A DNA stretch of 64,000 bases from Flaveria trinervia (lineage: Eukaryota > Streptophyta > Magnoliopsida > Asterales > Asteraceae), in the NCBI GenBank assembly GCA_025506515.1, contig CM046453.1, forward strand, positions 28,917,558-28,981,557, written 5' to 3'. The notes under the pieces are model-generated. The model was not told the origin of the DNA. It searched no databases and worked only from the letters and a program-made list of their open reading frames with translations. The translations under genes were made by a program, and so were the position numbers. Below are positions 10,281 to 21,232 of this stretch, one piece after another (the stretch's first letter is position 1; each line of letters starts with the position of its first letter).

Positions 10281-11432
10281 TATTCGATTCTTAGTAAGAT
10301 AGGGAAGTCTATGTATGCCAACCTCCAGGATTTGAAGACCCACAGTACCCCAACTATGTGTGTAAATTGGATAGAGCTCTATATGGGCTACACCAAGCAC
10401 CTAGGCTGTGGTATGATACATTGTCTTAGTTTCTTCTAAAGAATGGCTACACTAGAGGTACCATTGACAAGACTCTCTTCATCAAAAAATTTGGAAAGGA
10501 CATCTTGCTCGTTCAAGTCTATGTCGATGACATCATATTTGGTTCTTCAAATGACCAAATGTGTAAGGACTTTGAGAGCATTATGAAGAAAAAGTTTGAG
10601 ATGAGTTCCATGTGAAAAGTGGACTTTTTCCTTGGGATTCAGGTAAAGCAAACAAAGGAAGGGTTTTCATTAATCATCTAACTATGTCTCTGACATCTTC
10701 GAAAGATTTTAAATGAAGGATTGCAAGCCTTCCAAGACACCCATATCTAGAAACCATAATCTTTGTCCTGTCCTTGAGTGGGAGAATACTAATCAACATC
10801 AATATAGGGCAATTATTGGTTCCTTCATGTATCTTACTACCAGTCAACCTGATATCATATTCACTACTTGCATCTGTGCAAGATATCAGGCCGCTCCAAA
10901 GGTGTCTCACCTAGCTGTTGTTAAGAGAATCCTCAGATACCTCAAAGGAGCACCTAAATTAGCTTTGTGGTATCCTAGAAACAAGGACTTTAATCTCTAT
11001 GGATACCCTAATAGTGACTATGGTGGCTGTAATATTGACAAGAAATCAACATGAGGAGGATGTCAATGCAAAAAACAATCCTGTGTCTCTACATCAACTG
11101 CTAAAGCTGAATATATTGTTGCTGCTAGTTGCTATGCCCAACAGCCATGGATTTAGAATGAGATGTTAGACTATGGATTCAACTTTATGAGTACTCCTAT
11201 CCATATTGACAACAATAGTGCTATCTCCATTACTAAAAATCCGGTGAAGCACTCCAAGACAAAGCATATTGACATCAGGTACCGTTTCAGTAGAGATATT
11301 CATGAGAAAAATCTGATTCAACTAATCAAAGTTTACTCAAATGAACAATATGTTGATTTGTTCACCAAAGCTTTTCATGAGCAAAGATTTAAGTATATCA
11401 TAACAGTTATTGGGATGATAAACATTGATTAG
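10281..11432 (+). pseudogene. E2 Copia pol: RT (3' part) and RNase H
   Basis: Reading starts mid-RT at the E1 junction: EVYVCQPPGFEDP, RALYGLHQAPRLWYD, catalytic LVQVYVDDIIFGSSN near 10512-10556, FFLGIQVKQ. RNase H follows, with LYGYPNSDYGGC near 10995 and KHSKTKHIDIRYRFSRD, ending LFTKAFHEQRFKY. Stops near 10426, 10614 and 11052 and a gap around 11065 break it. The N-terminal half of pol must lie left of E1, outside the window. The domain order and closing motif match E1, so both belong to the same broad Copia group but are clearly different families. Confidence 0.9.
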
Positions 11433-12074
11433 ATCACCTCTTTTGAAAACCTTTTAATATGTAATGTCTTATGTCAATACAAATTAAGCCCTGTTAGAAA
11501 AGGTCTTTCTGAAAATTTCTAAGTGTAAATTTCTTCCGAAGATAAATTAACCCTCGGAAGTTATTTTTTATATCTTCCAACGCATAATTTCTCAAAAGAT
11601 AATTTTCTTCTCGGAAGAGTCTTTGGTCTCCGAAGAAGCGGTTGATTGCGTATCAGATCTACTTCCGAGGCTGACACACTCTCCATTCGGAAAGCAATCC
11701 TAACCTTCGGAAGCAAAGTCTTTGCATGGGAAGTAAGAATTGCCTTCGTAAGACAAATTACCTTTGGAAATGTTTTACATTTGGAAGGAAGATTCTACTG
11801 TGTAACGTAAATCTCTTGGGTACCACACTGTAAAAAGCAAAGATTTTGTTAATGATGTCGCATTATTTATCTGATTCTAACCTTACCACCACTGTCAATT
11901 CATCCACTAAACCATCACATCACCTTATCCTTACCCCATTACCACCTTCCCACCCTCTTTTAAATAATCTCGATTACTCAATTTCATCTTCTTACTTGCA
12001 AGTTTTACTACCCTAGAAAATTTTTTTCTCCAACATTACCCAAGCTCGAAATCATCTACATTCACCTTTCTCCA
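11433..12074 (+). repeat. E2 spacer with CTTCCGAAG motif array, and aORF2 leader
   Basis: No gene. The 9-bp palindrome CTTCCGAAG and its halves (CTCGGAAG, TTCGGAAG, CTTCCGAG) recur at least eight times between about 11530 and 11760. The same motif fills the E2 LTR at 16320-16610 and recurs in E12. A TATA-like TTTTAAATAA lies at about 11957, and the pyrimidine-rich sequence up to 12074 reads like a 5' leader for the aORF. Confidence 0.75.
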
Positions 12075-15000
12075 ATGGCACTTAACCCTCAGCACAACCA
12101 AGTCGCACTTCTTGATTTATCAAGAGATGCTGATTTCTCAGAAATCATCTCGTTTCTCACCCAATCATCTTATTACACAGCCCTTACCGTTAACCCCACT
12201 GTTTACTCCAACCAAATGGACGAATTTTAGGTAAATGGTCAAGCCGAAACCATAAATGGGATTCGTGTACTGAGGTCCAACATTTATGGATAGGAGTTGA
12301 TCATCACTGAATAACTCATCACGGAGCATCTAGAGCTTCATGATGAAGGAGCTCCTACTAAATTCCCTAAGGCAGATTTGGACGACACTTACATCCTAAT
12401 AGGATATGGTGGAGACATAAGCAGGTCGACAGTCTACAAGTTCAACTTCTCCTACAACTGGAAGTTCCTCCTGCACGTTGTTCTCCACTGCCTGTCAAAC
12501 AAGTCTGGGGGATGGGATCAAATCCCATATGAACTAGGATGCTTAGTTCATGGATTGGTGAGAGACATGTGATTCAATTACTCAAGATTTATGTTCACCA
12601 ATCTGATTGGAATCTACAACGGGAAACATTCTTTATGTATCCTAGATTTATTCAACACATAATCAACTATGAGTTGGACTAGAGTATGCTTGTCTATGCA
12701 GCTGCTTTGACTATCCCTCACATGAGGCCCACTATCTTCAAGACTTTGCAGAAGGTGTCCACTAACTTCATTGGAAGGTACATTACTCTGCTTCGAGGAA
12801 TGATTGAGCGCATAGCTCCTGGTGACAACCCTGTTCACCCAACAGGTGATGAACCCACACGAGTAACCTCTAACACAATGCCAACACAGCCTTCTCCATC
12901 CATCACCATCACATACCAAAGACGCCCCAAACGAACCCTTGTTCAATCTACTCTCATAAAACAAGCCCCACCTGTTCAATCCAAAAAGACTAGAGTGGAA
13001 ACATGGGCTCCCACTCAGTCTGAGGTCTCTCCATCCTTCTCTTTTGACCTCAATATGTGTTTGAGTCTCCTCAGTCTAAAACCCAGGTGCCCGACACCCA
13101 AACCAACACCCTCAAGATGAGTATCTATACTTTTCTAAGTAGCCAACTTGGGACAGCCCAACCAAAGTCTCAATGTCTGTAGACATTGACCAAGGTTCTG
13201 AGTGAGTAGGCTTAACCTCCTTATCTTTTACTCACATTCTTTTCAAAACTGAGGAAGAGATAACATCTCTCCATGACAATGAAGTTGATCTACAACACCC
13301 TCTTCAAGATCAACACAGCCCAAAGAAATTCCTTTTCTCTAGCCCCCATGAGCAACCTATAACTGAGGTGAGTCCCACTGATGTGAAAGGGACTCATGCA
13401 GATTCAGCTGCCACTATAGAAGGTGCCTCAATGGACCTTATGGACAGTGGTAACATTTCTCATACTGAATCTGCAGCAACCGAGCCTTTTGATGACTCTG
13501 AAAGAGACATCATTGAGCACGGGAAACCAGGGTGCCAAGAAATCACATCTGGTGGTGAGGCTGAACATACTAGGTATGATACCTCATCTCCCTGTGATTC
13601 TTTGAAAGAAGATGAGGGAAGTATGCAACTCCTTATTAAAGACCTTCTATCTAAAGTCTCAAACTTGAATCTTTGATTAGGACTTTAGAAACAAGGTTCG
13701 CCACTCAGCAACTTGAGATTGACAATCTCAAGGCCAAACTAGCTGAGAAATAGACAGAGAGGTCTGTTAGGCATGTACTTGTTCAGGACTCATTGACTTC
13801 TTCCTCTAGCTTATCTAGCTCTCAAGATGATGTTACCAAAAAGAGGGAGAATGTTCAGAGACAAACACTTCAGGACCCATAGTCTCAAACCTCAACTTCA
13901 ACCTCTTCTACTCCTATCATCACCGTGTCTGAGCCGTCTCAAGTTATCCTTCAGATTGATTCAAAGACGCTCAACGATCTCTACAGACTCTTCACCAAGT
14001 TTCTGTTCAGATCCTCCACTGATCAGCCAAGCCCTGATGCTACAATGCTCTACTTCGGAGCTGAAGAGCTTCAATGACTTACTGCACCTTCTACCACTAT
14101 GGAAGAAGTTGGTCAAGCTAAGGTCCACATGGAACCTAAGATTCAATTCAAAGGGGAAATGGGGACTCGTGGCCTAGCAACTGAAACAGCTGGGATAAAA
14201 TTTGCATCTCCTTCAATTTCCGAAGCTGAAGTTAAAGCCTCGGACGAACAAGCTAAATCTTCCGAAGCTGAAATCGAAGCTACGGAAGGACTGTTTAAAA
14301 TGTCCGAGGAACTGATCATCATAGATGCAATCCTTGAAATGGCATCTGAGGTGAACAGCGAGGACTTTGTGAATCTACCTCCATCCGAGACACCATCTCT
14401 GCCTTTCTCGCAATCAAAATCCACTCTCCAAGAACCACCACAAACAGGATCTTCAAAAGATAAAGGGAAAAGAAAGATGACTTCAGAAGAGCATCAGGAA
14501 GAGGAGAAGATTGAGAAACTCAAGAAGAAAGGAAGACTTCCAACTAAGAAGTTGCTAGCTGTCAGTACAAAAGCAGCTGCAGCCAAAAAGGGAGCTGTCA
14601 ATAAGAAGAGAAGGGAAGAGATCATTGACCAGCTTATCCAAATGGGAGTTGTCAATGAAGAAACACTCCTGCTACCACTAGAGGAGTTGGTGGATCTGGA
14701 AAAGGCAACCCGGTTGAAACTTGAAGAAGACACCAGGTTGGCCTTGGCCTTGGAGAAAGAAAAAGAAGAACAGAAGGAAGCTGAATTGCAGCTGAGGAGA
14801 GACAGGATAAATTTCCTAATCTCCAGAGGATTTAATCATTAAGAACTTTCTCCACACAATGATGAGACGATCCTCTGGCTCTACAACAAAGAGCATGATC
14901 AAATGGAGAATGAAAGAAGAAAGGCTGCAAGAGAAAAGACAAAGGAGAAGAAGAAGAAGGAGGAAAAGCTAGGATCACTGCAACGAGGAAGCTCAGTGAA

Positions 15001-16218
15001 AAGGCCTGGATGAAAGACTATCTTCAGGCCTATGGCTTCTTTGGAAGGTAGGTGGGTCCCTTGTTTGAGAAGACACTCCAACGGATTGTCAGTGAAATCA
15101 AGGCTGACATCCAGTTGGAAAAGTGGAAAGAGATGCACAGAAGGGTAAAGGAGATGACCTTCACCGCAACCACCCAACCACAACCTGATCCCTCACCCCT
15201 ACCTTTCACCATCAAAACCAAACCCTTCACCCATGAACCCACATCTTTGCCCACATCCATCTCATCACCCCAACCACCTAAACTTTCCATCCTCCAACCA
15301 AAAACTCTTCCCAGAACCTCTCAACCTCAACCTACCCAACAACCATCCAAACCATCCCCTCAGCCTTCTCAACATCTCCCTCTTGAGGTGTTCAAGGTAA
15401 TCAAGACCAAGCTCATCAACTGCACAACTTTGAACAATGTCTCATGTGATGAAGATTCTGTGAACATTACATATGTTGATGGATCCTCTTGTTCCCTCAC
15501 AAGAGATCAATTTCTTGATTTACCTAGAGGAACATTGCACCAGGCAGCTAAACTTCTAGGCCTCACCTCATATTCATTAAATGATGTAGAGAAGAAACTT
15601 AGAAGGAAACTGGTGACTCTGCTGGATACCATGAAAGAGGACAAGATTCCCAGTCAGTCTCTTGTGCCTAGAAACAAAATAACCCAGTGGTGGTTCGATG
15701 AAACTTCTCACAACTTTGTTGTGGAAAGGGAAAATGGCGAAGTCAGTAAACTTAATGCAACCTCTCTGCTACACTCCAGCAGGTTTGATATTGCTAAGTT
15801 AGCAGAGAAGCCATTCTCCAACCCCTCCAACTCTGAAACTGGTGTACTCATCAGAAACCATCTCAGCAGTCTTCATCTAGTCAAGCTAACTGCAAAAGCC
15901 AACATAGAAGAAGAGTTGAAGTTGAGAAGATAGGAAGACAAGGAGAGATCTCCCACTAAGGATGTTGCCTTTCTACACATGGTGGAAGGTCCAGAATGGG
16001 AACCTATAGTTAGATGGGAATATGATTACAGTTCCCATCAACTAACTCTTTTCAGAGGGCAACAACAGAGGGTACATGTCATCCAATGTGATAGACTGGA
16101 CTTCCTGTCTACCAATGATCTGTACAAACTTCTCAACACCACATCAAGGAAGAACAAGGAAACAGACAAATACCTACCCTCCTTGGTGCTGAAAGTTTTG
16201 AGAAGCAGAAACAAGTGA
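12075..16218 (+). pseudogene. E2 additional ORF (aORF2), about 1380 codons, broken
   Basis: Homologue of aORF1 by layout and N-terminal similarity: start MALNPQHNQVALLDLSRDAD, then SFLTQSSYYTALTVNPTVY, KSGGWDQIP and a YPRFIQ match near 12640. A Pro/Thr-rich stretch (12840-13130) and acidic Ser-rich segments follow. The frame 14099-14842 holds SEAEVKASDEQAKSSEAEI repeats, Lys-rich GKRKM and KKKGRLPTKK patches and a long Glu/Lys coiled coil. A second Pro-rich stretch (15160-15390) precedes C-terminal domains WWFDETSHNFVVERENGE and RWEYDYSSHQLTLFRGQQ, the same W-x-D...V pattern as aORF1. Many stops and frameshifts interrupt it. No membrane segment or signal peptide is visible. Function unknown. 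Confidence 0.75.
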
Positions 16219-16237
16219 AGTTTTGGTAGCATCAGCC

Positions 16238-16248
16238 TAAGGGGGGTT
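16238..16248 (+). other. E2 polypurine tract
   Basis: TAAGGGGGG lies 20 bases after the aORF2 stop and just before the LTR start TGTTGGATC. Position and composition are those of a plus-strand primer site. Confidence 0.8.
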
Positions 16249-17037
16249 TGTTGGATCAAGAAGAAGGCTAGTGCAACCAAAATTAATTCACTTAGACAAT
16301 TTTGGTACTATATGCAAGGGCTTCCGAAGCTTAGCATGGAACTTCCAAAGGTTGTAGAGTTCTTCCCAAGACAAAGTGAAAGATAAACTTCCGAACACAG
16401 AACTCTTCTTCCGAACCAAAGAGCATGCTTCCGAAGATCAAGTCTTAGAAGAAAAACCTGAAGACTACTTCCGAAGTATGATGATAAGAAGAAGTCTCCA
16501 AGCCTTTGAAGAAGTCTCCAAGCCTTGGAAGAAGCAGTCTCTTCCGAAGTATAAGTGGCTTTGGAAGTACTTGCTCTTCCGAAACCATTTAACCGTCGGA
16601 AGACACGGCTATGAACTAGTGGACACAAGTATGGTCTCTGACACTCTGCTGTAGACCTCTGATACTCTATGGCATTTTCTCAAAGAGCCATGCAGTTGAC
16701 CATACTTTATTCCACTGTTTATCTTTTTATGATAGTACAAGTTACCAACTTTAGTTGGTGACAAGAGGTAAGTCAGGGACATGTCCTGACTACCAAATCT
16801 CAGATAAGACTTTATCCAAGATACCTTAAACTATGGTCTTGTAGTATAGACTTTAGCTATAGGATCCCAGCTTGTATCAAAGTATATCCGGCTGTAGCCA
16901 GTATTATATATAGGTTATCTTTGTAACTCATTCCACACTTCTTGTATGAGTCTTGTATTATTGAGTTAAGAAGCAATATATAAAAGTACCTTGAAAATAA
17001 CTTCTTGTGTTCTTTATTACTTTCTGTACTATGATCA
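16249..17037 (+). mobile_element. E2 3' LTR (Copia)
   Basis: Starts TGTTGGATC after the polypurine tract. The best end is ...ACTATGATCA, giving about 789 bp with TG...CA ends. Between about 16320 and 16610 it holds repeated CTTCCGAAG and variants. A TATA-like TATTATATATAGG lies near 16905. The right boundary is inferred from the ATCA end shared with the E1 LTR. The window-end LTR (E12) has the same layout. Confidence 0.7.
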
Positions 17038-17593
17038 ACTCTTACTGATTCTATCTTTACGCGAGTGTTGTTCTAGGTGAGTTTGAGAGAAAACAAAGTG
17101 TTAAGTGACTAATATCAATCCTGTAGTTAATGGGAACGATGGCGAGTTTAATGAGCCAAACCACAACGTCTAACATCATGTTTTTGCTCAAGATTTGAAT
17201 TTGAATGTAAAAACAAACTGTCATGCGAATGGACATACTCACGAACATCAATCGCACGACTAAGCTGGGCGAATGGCACAATCGCACCATTATACCATAC
17301 GTTTGAGTTCAGTCGCACGACTCTGTCAACCGCATGAGACATCATACGACTAAGCCCAGTTGCTTGCTCAATCGCACGAATAAGGTCAATGGAACGACTT
17401 AGACTCAGTCGTAGTGTCCATTCTCACGACAGAACAGAAGGATTCAAGTCCAATATACTCAATTGTCATTTAGTTACACACACTCTAATGTTTATCTATC
17501 TTGTGTTACAGCAGCATGGCGAGTCGGTGGACGATGAGCACAAAGCACAACATATGTGCTCATCTAGACATGACATCCCAAAACGCGTATGAG
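17038..17593. other. Unassigned stretch with TCGCACGACT motifs
   Basis: No gene. From about 17220 to 17430 the motif TCGCACGA, with variants TCGTACGACT and CATACGACT, recurs roughly every 20-30 bases. The same type of motif occurs in E8 (43370-43510, 44430-44565, 45150-45360), so this is probably an LTR fragment of a related element lying between the E2 LTR and the truncated end of E3. I cannot fix its ends. Confidence 0.4.
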
Positions 17594-18380
17594 TTCGCGG
17601 GCATTATTTCGTGTACAGTTGTTCTTTGTTCAACAACTCAAGACTTGTCGCAGATGTAGCTCATGATCGTTATGGGACTTGGAATAGATAAGTATGTCAT
17701 CAATGAAGACGATCACAAACCTATCCAGATAAGGCTTGGATACTTGATTCATGAGATCCATGAAAATAGTAGGAGCATTTGTTAAACGAAAAGGCATAAC
17801 GATGAACTCACAATGCCCATATCGAGTATGGAATGCAGTCTTTGGGATATCATCATCATGGACTCACAATAAATGACAACCAGAACACCAATCAATCTTC
17901 GAGAAAATAGCAGCTCGTTGAAGTTGGTCAAAAACGTCATCGATACGAAGAAGAGAGTAGTGGTTCTTGATGGTAAGCTTGTTAAGCTCATGATAGTCAA
18001 TGCACATACAAAACGACCCATCTTTCTTCTTTACAAACAGCACAGTTACAACTAAAGGCGAAGATCTAGGACGAATGAAGCCCTTCTTGGATAGTTCTTC
18101 TAGTTGGCTAGATAGTTCTTGCATTTCTAGTGGTGCAAGTCGATATGGTGACTTAGCAACGGGGTTGACTTCATGCACGGGAGGTAAACAACTAAGGTCA
18201 TCAAGAAATACTTCAGGAAAGTCTCGTACAATCGGGACATCCTTAAGATCTTTCCCTTTGATTTTTGTGTTGACCACGTAAGCCAAGAAAGCCATATAGT
18301 TCTTACTTTGGCACTTTCAGGCTTGGGTGCACGATATGAGTTTGAGCCCTTTGGAGGATTATTCACGAACCACCTTCAAT
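17594..18380 (-). pseudogene. E3 chromovirus (Ty3/Gypsy) reverse transcriptase, 3' truncated
   Basis: Reading leftward on the minus strand: DLKDVPIVRDFPEVFLDDL, SPYRLAPLEMQELSSQLEEL, KGFIRPRSSP, FVKKKDGSFCMCIDYHELNK, LRIDDVFDQL and FSKIDWCSG, then the catalytic VFIDDIL box at about 17675-17690 and a SKSHNDHELHLRQVL match. The order and wording are those of Tekay-type chromovirus RT. Frame changes occur near 17864 and 18300. Similarity stops near 17594; the thumb, RNase H, integrase and chromodomain are missing, so a deletion or another insertion removed the 3' half. Confidence 0.88.
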
Positions 18381-18399
18381 GTATCCCCAAAAGGTAACG

Positions 18400-18760
18400 G
18401 TATATGAATGCACTTCTAGAAACAAATGATCTCAGCATGGTGTTGGCTAACAAATCCATACCAATGATGACGTCAAAGCTTCCAAGCTTCATAGGGATGA
18501 GGTCGGTAAAGAATTCATGTGCGTCGAGACTCAAGATACAATCGCGGATAACGATATCAACGGTGATCGGCTCTCCATCGGTGACTTCAATGGTGAGAGG
18601 TCTTTCTGTTTCGTATGTGGTGTAGCAACAATGTGTTCAAACTCTAACGAAACAAAACTCTTATCGGCTCCAAAGTCAAATAGAACGTATGAATAAGAAT
18701 TATTAATAAGGAACATACATGTGCAGTTTTAAAGGTATTTAACAATACAAGTAAAGCATC
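18400..18760 (-). pseudogene. E3 chromovirus protease
   Basis: The minus-strand peptide around 18716-18531 contains SYVLFDFGADKSFVS, matching the retroelement aspartic protease site; the usual D-T/S-G is here D-F-G, which would destroy activity. The downstream half (18530-18400) continues in other frames as expected for the flap region. It lies between the gag zinc knuckle and RT, the normal chromovirus order. Confidence 0.75.
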
Positions 18761-18789
18761 AAAGAATTAGATCATGAAAGTTAAGGTTG

Positions 18790-19358
18790 GGTTTAGCATA
18801 CTATTCACCACATCGTTGTTTGCTTGTGCTTGGTTAGCATGATGTTGAAATCATGTCCTCGGGCTTGTGGAACATTACCCACAAGACAAGGGCATTGTGG
18901 GCGGATGTTTCCAGGATCCCCACAATTATAGAAAACGCGATTCGTGACCATTGTGGCATTGTTTGGGTCACGATGACAAGTCGCCACCAAGTGTCTATAT
19001 TTATCGCACAAGGTACAGATGTGGCACGGGACGTTCCCTGGATGATGGTACATACAGGTATTGCACATAGGTTGAGGACAGCATAGGCCCTAGCCATAGG
19101 CCCTTGTGTCACGGGTGCAGCCACAACTACAAGTTGTCTTTGAGGTGGTTTAGGTGCAGCCACAGCATAGTTACACACCGGTGTGAACTTGCGCTTGTTG
19201 TTGTTGTTGTAAGACGGTTTGGCTTTGGTCTCCCTAATAGCCTCGGTAGCCATGTTTTCCACCTTCTTTGTACCCTTCACACACATGGTGCGCACTCGTA
19301 TATGATTCTCGGTGAGTTAAGCGGCGATAGTGATGGCTTCTTCTAAAGATGTGGATTG
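18790..19358 (-). pseudogene. E3 chromovirus gag, C-terminal part with zinc knuckles
   Basis: Minus-strand frames hold TSLEEAITIAA just inside the E4 junction, a basic linker with an NNNNKRKF tract, then CTLCDKYRHLVATC, a complete CX2CX4HX4C knuckle. A second, damaged knuckle reads FYNCGDPGNIRPQCP, with the first Cys changed to Phe and the His to Asn. Frameshifts separate these pieces. The N-terminal part of the same gag is 29 kb away at 48481-49108, because E4 is inserted between them. Confidence 0.85.
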
Positions 19359-19363
19359 ACTAC
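19359..19363 (+). repeat. E4 left target-site duplication (imperfect)
   Basis: ACTAC here and AGTAT at 48476-48480 flank E4; they agree at three of five positions. Removing one copy lets the interrupted E3 gag continue in frame from 48481 into 19358, which supports these as decayed 5-bp duplications. Confidence 0.55.
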
Positions 19364-21033
19364 TAATGTGCTCCAAATTATACATAAAAATCCTATCAAA
19401 AGCACATCGATTGTTCCTTAATATCTCCCTTAAAATGATGAAAATGTATTTAAAAATGTTAAATTGTGTTTTCAGGTGTTTTAAAGGGAAAATGGAGAAA
19501 AGAAGCATATTTAAAAAGAAATTGAAGTCATTCGAGCTTTGGAGTCCTAGCATCGGGCCGTGGCTCATTATGCACGCCCCCATGCCTTGCTAGATACACA
19601 CCACTGTGCTAAATTAACACATCCCCGTGTTTGGATATCTGACAAGACAAAAAGTACTATTCCCTAAAAGCAAGGACGGGTTCGTGCCCATCAAGCATGG
19701 GGTCGTGCCCCACCGTAAACACGATATCGTGCCCCATTTAGCACGGAGCCGTGCCTGACAAAACCTGCACGTACGAGCCGACCAACTTTTGTAAGTATTG
19801 TACTAGCACGGGGCCGTGCTTAAACACTCCAGAAAGCCTATAAATAGAAGCCTAAATTCTCCATTTTGGCAAGTTTTGGTGGGAGAGTTACTCTGCAGAA
19901 CTCTCTCAGGAATCAAGTCTTCAAGATCATTTGCAGGCTCGGGAGGTGCATACAACACTTGAAAGAAGCTCGGATCGTCTAAACGTCATCCATTGTGGAT
20001 TATCGGTTTGATTGTTCCATTTTACCGATGATTTCATATCTAGCTTCTTTGTTATCTGTTGTTATGCTCAAACTCGTTATGAGCTAAAATCTTTTTATCA
20101 TCCTAATCGGATGAAACTTATGTAATTTCTGATGAACTAATGGTGTGATAAATATTATGTTAATGTTATGGTGGTCTTGGGAGAATTATTGATGGGTAGC
20201 ATCTACATTTGAACAGGAAGTTATAAATTTATTGTTTGTGATTATGATTGTCATACATGTTTGAAAAATGTATTATGAACTTTAATTCGCAAAACCAGTC
20301 TTCATAATAAATCCATGGCTAATGAATTAGAAATGGCTATTAGAAATCATATCACTTTAACTTTCTAATCATTTGCGGGTTCCCTTTTATTAGATTGAGA
20401 AATCTTCAGTAATTGTTACGGTTTTCTAAAATTAATGGTATGTTAGGAAGGAACCTGATCAACTATCTTAAACATTAAGTTATGTTTTCAAAAATCGTAT
20501 GTCAAATAGGTCACAAAACATTTACCTACATTACTAGGGCTTTGATCTATGCAGTAAAACTCAACCTGACCTGATCCTAGTCACTATGGAGCAGGATAGA
20601 CGAGAATCATGCCAGCTCATCTTTATAAACATTAACATAATTACAATAAGCAATATCTTTAATCACACCACCAGTTCATCAAGGTTACATAAGTGGAGTC
20701 TAATTAGGATGATGACTTTACTTCCTTAGTTTTAAATCCAAACGCTTCAATTTTTGTTTACTTTATTTTTATTATTCATTTTAATACCTAAAAATCTTTC
20801 CAATGCAACTTAACATTTTCTTTAACAAAAACCAAATCTCATAGTCAACCATCAAGTTTGTTGGGTAGGCTAGGTGTGTCCACGAACTGATACTCGGTTC
20901 TTACCAACACTATATTCCCAGATGACAGATACACTTGCCTTTTATTTGTGTGGTTTAGTATTGGTAATAACCGATTAAAATTGAATCTGTGCAAAAAATC
21001 TGTATCAAAATATATACTATCCGCATCGCATCA
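19364..21033 (+). mobile_element. E4 5' LTR
   Basis: About 1670 bp, aligned base for base over most of its length with 46744-48475. The start is TAATGTGCTCC here versus TGATGTGCTCC in the other copy, so the first G is mutated. The end, CGCATCA, comes just before the primer site. Between about 19550 and 19825 it has repeated GCACGGGGTCGTGCC / GCACGCCCCCATG palindromic motifs. Confidence 0.88.
19839..19846 (+). promoter_or_regulatory. TATA box of the E4 5' LTR
   Basis: TATAAATA, with context CCTATAAATAGAAGCC, immediately downstream of the GCACGGGGC motif array. It is kept in the other LTR at 47277-47284. Confidence 0.7.
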
Positions 21034-21038
21034 TGTTT

Positions 21039-21056
21039 TGGCGCCATTGCTGGGTA
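21039..21056 (+). other. E4 primer binding site (tRNA-Asp type)
   Basis: TGGCGCCATTGCTGGGTA, five bases after the LTR end. It differs at a few positions from TGGCGCCGTTGCCGGGGA, the tRNA-Asp complement used by Athila/Tat elements. Confidence 0.8.
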
Positions 21057-21232
21057 CACACAACAGTTTGAAAGACAAACTAAATTTTTGACTATCTTGT
21101 AAATAACTTATTAATATATTTTTGTTAAAACTTTATTTTATTTTTGTTAGATAGTTTACCTTAGTTAGTTTAGCTACATTTGCCTAATTCTTTTTAAGCC
21201 TTAGTTAGTGTATGCTTCCTTAAGTTTCTGTA

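Noticed and set aside
11530..11760. Heat-shock elements (CTTCCGAAG)
   Set aside because: Canonical elements need TTCnnGAA; here the TTC and GAA are separated by a single base, so the match fails.
13827..14177. Independent frame overlapping aORF2
   Set aside because: Short frame out of phase with the coding trend; overlaps a degenerate part of aORF2.
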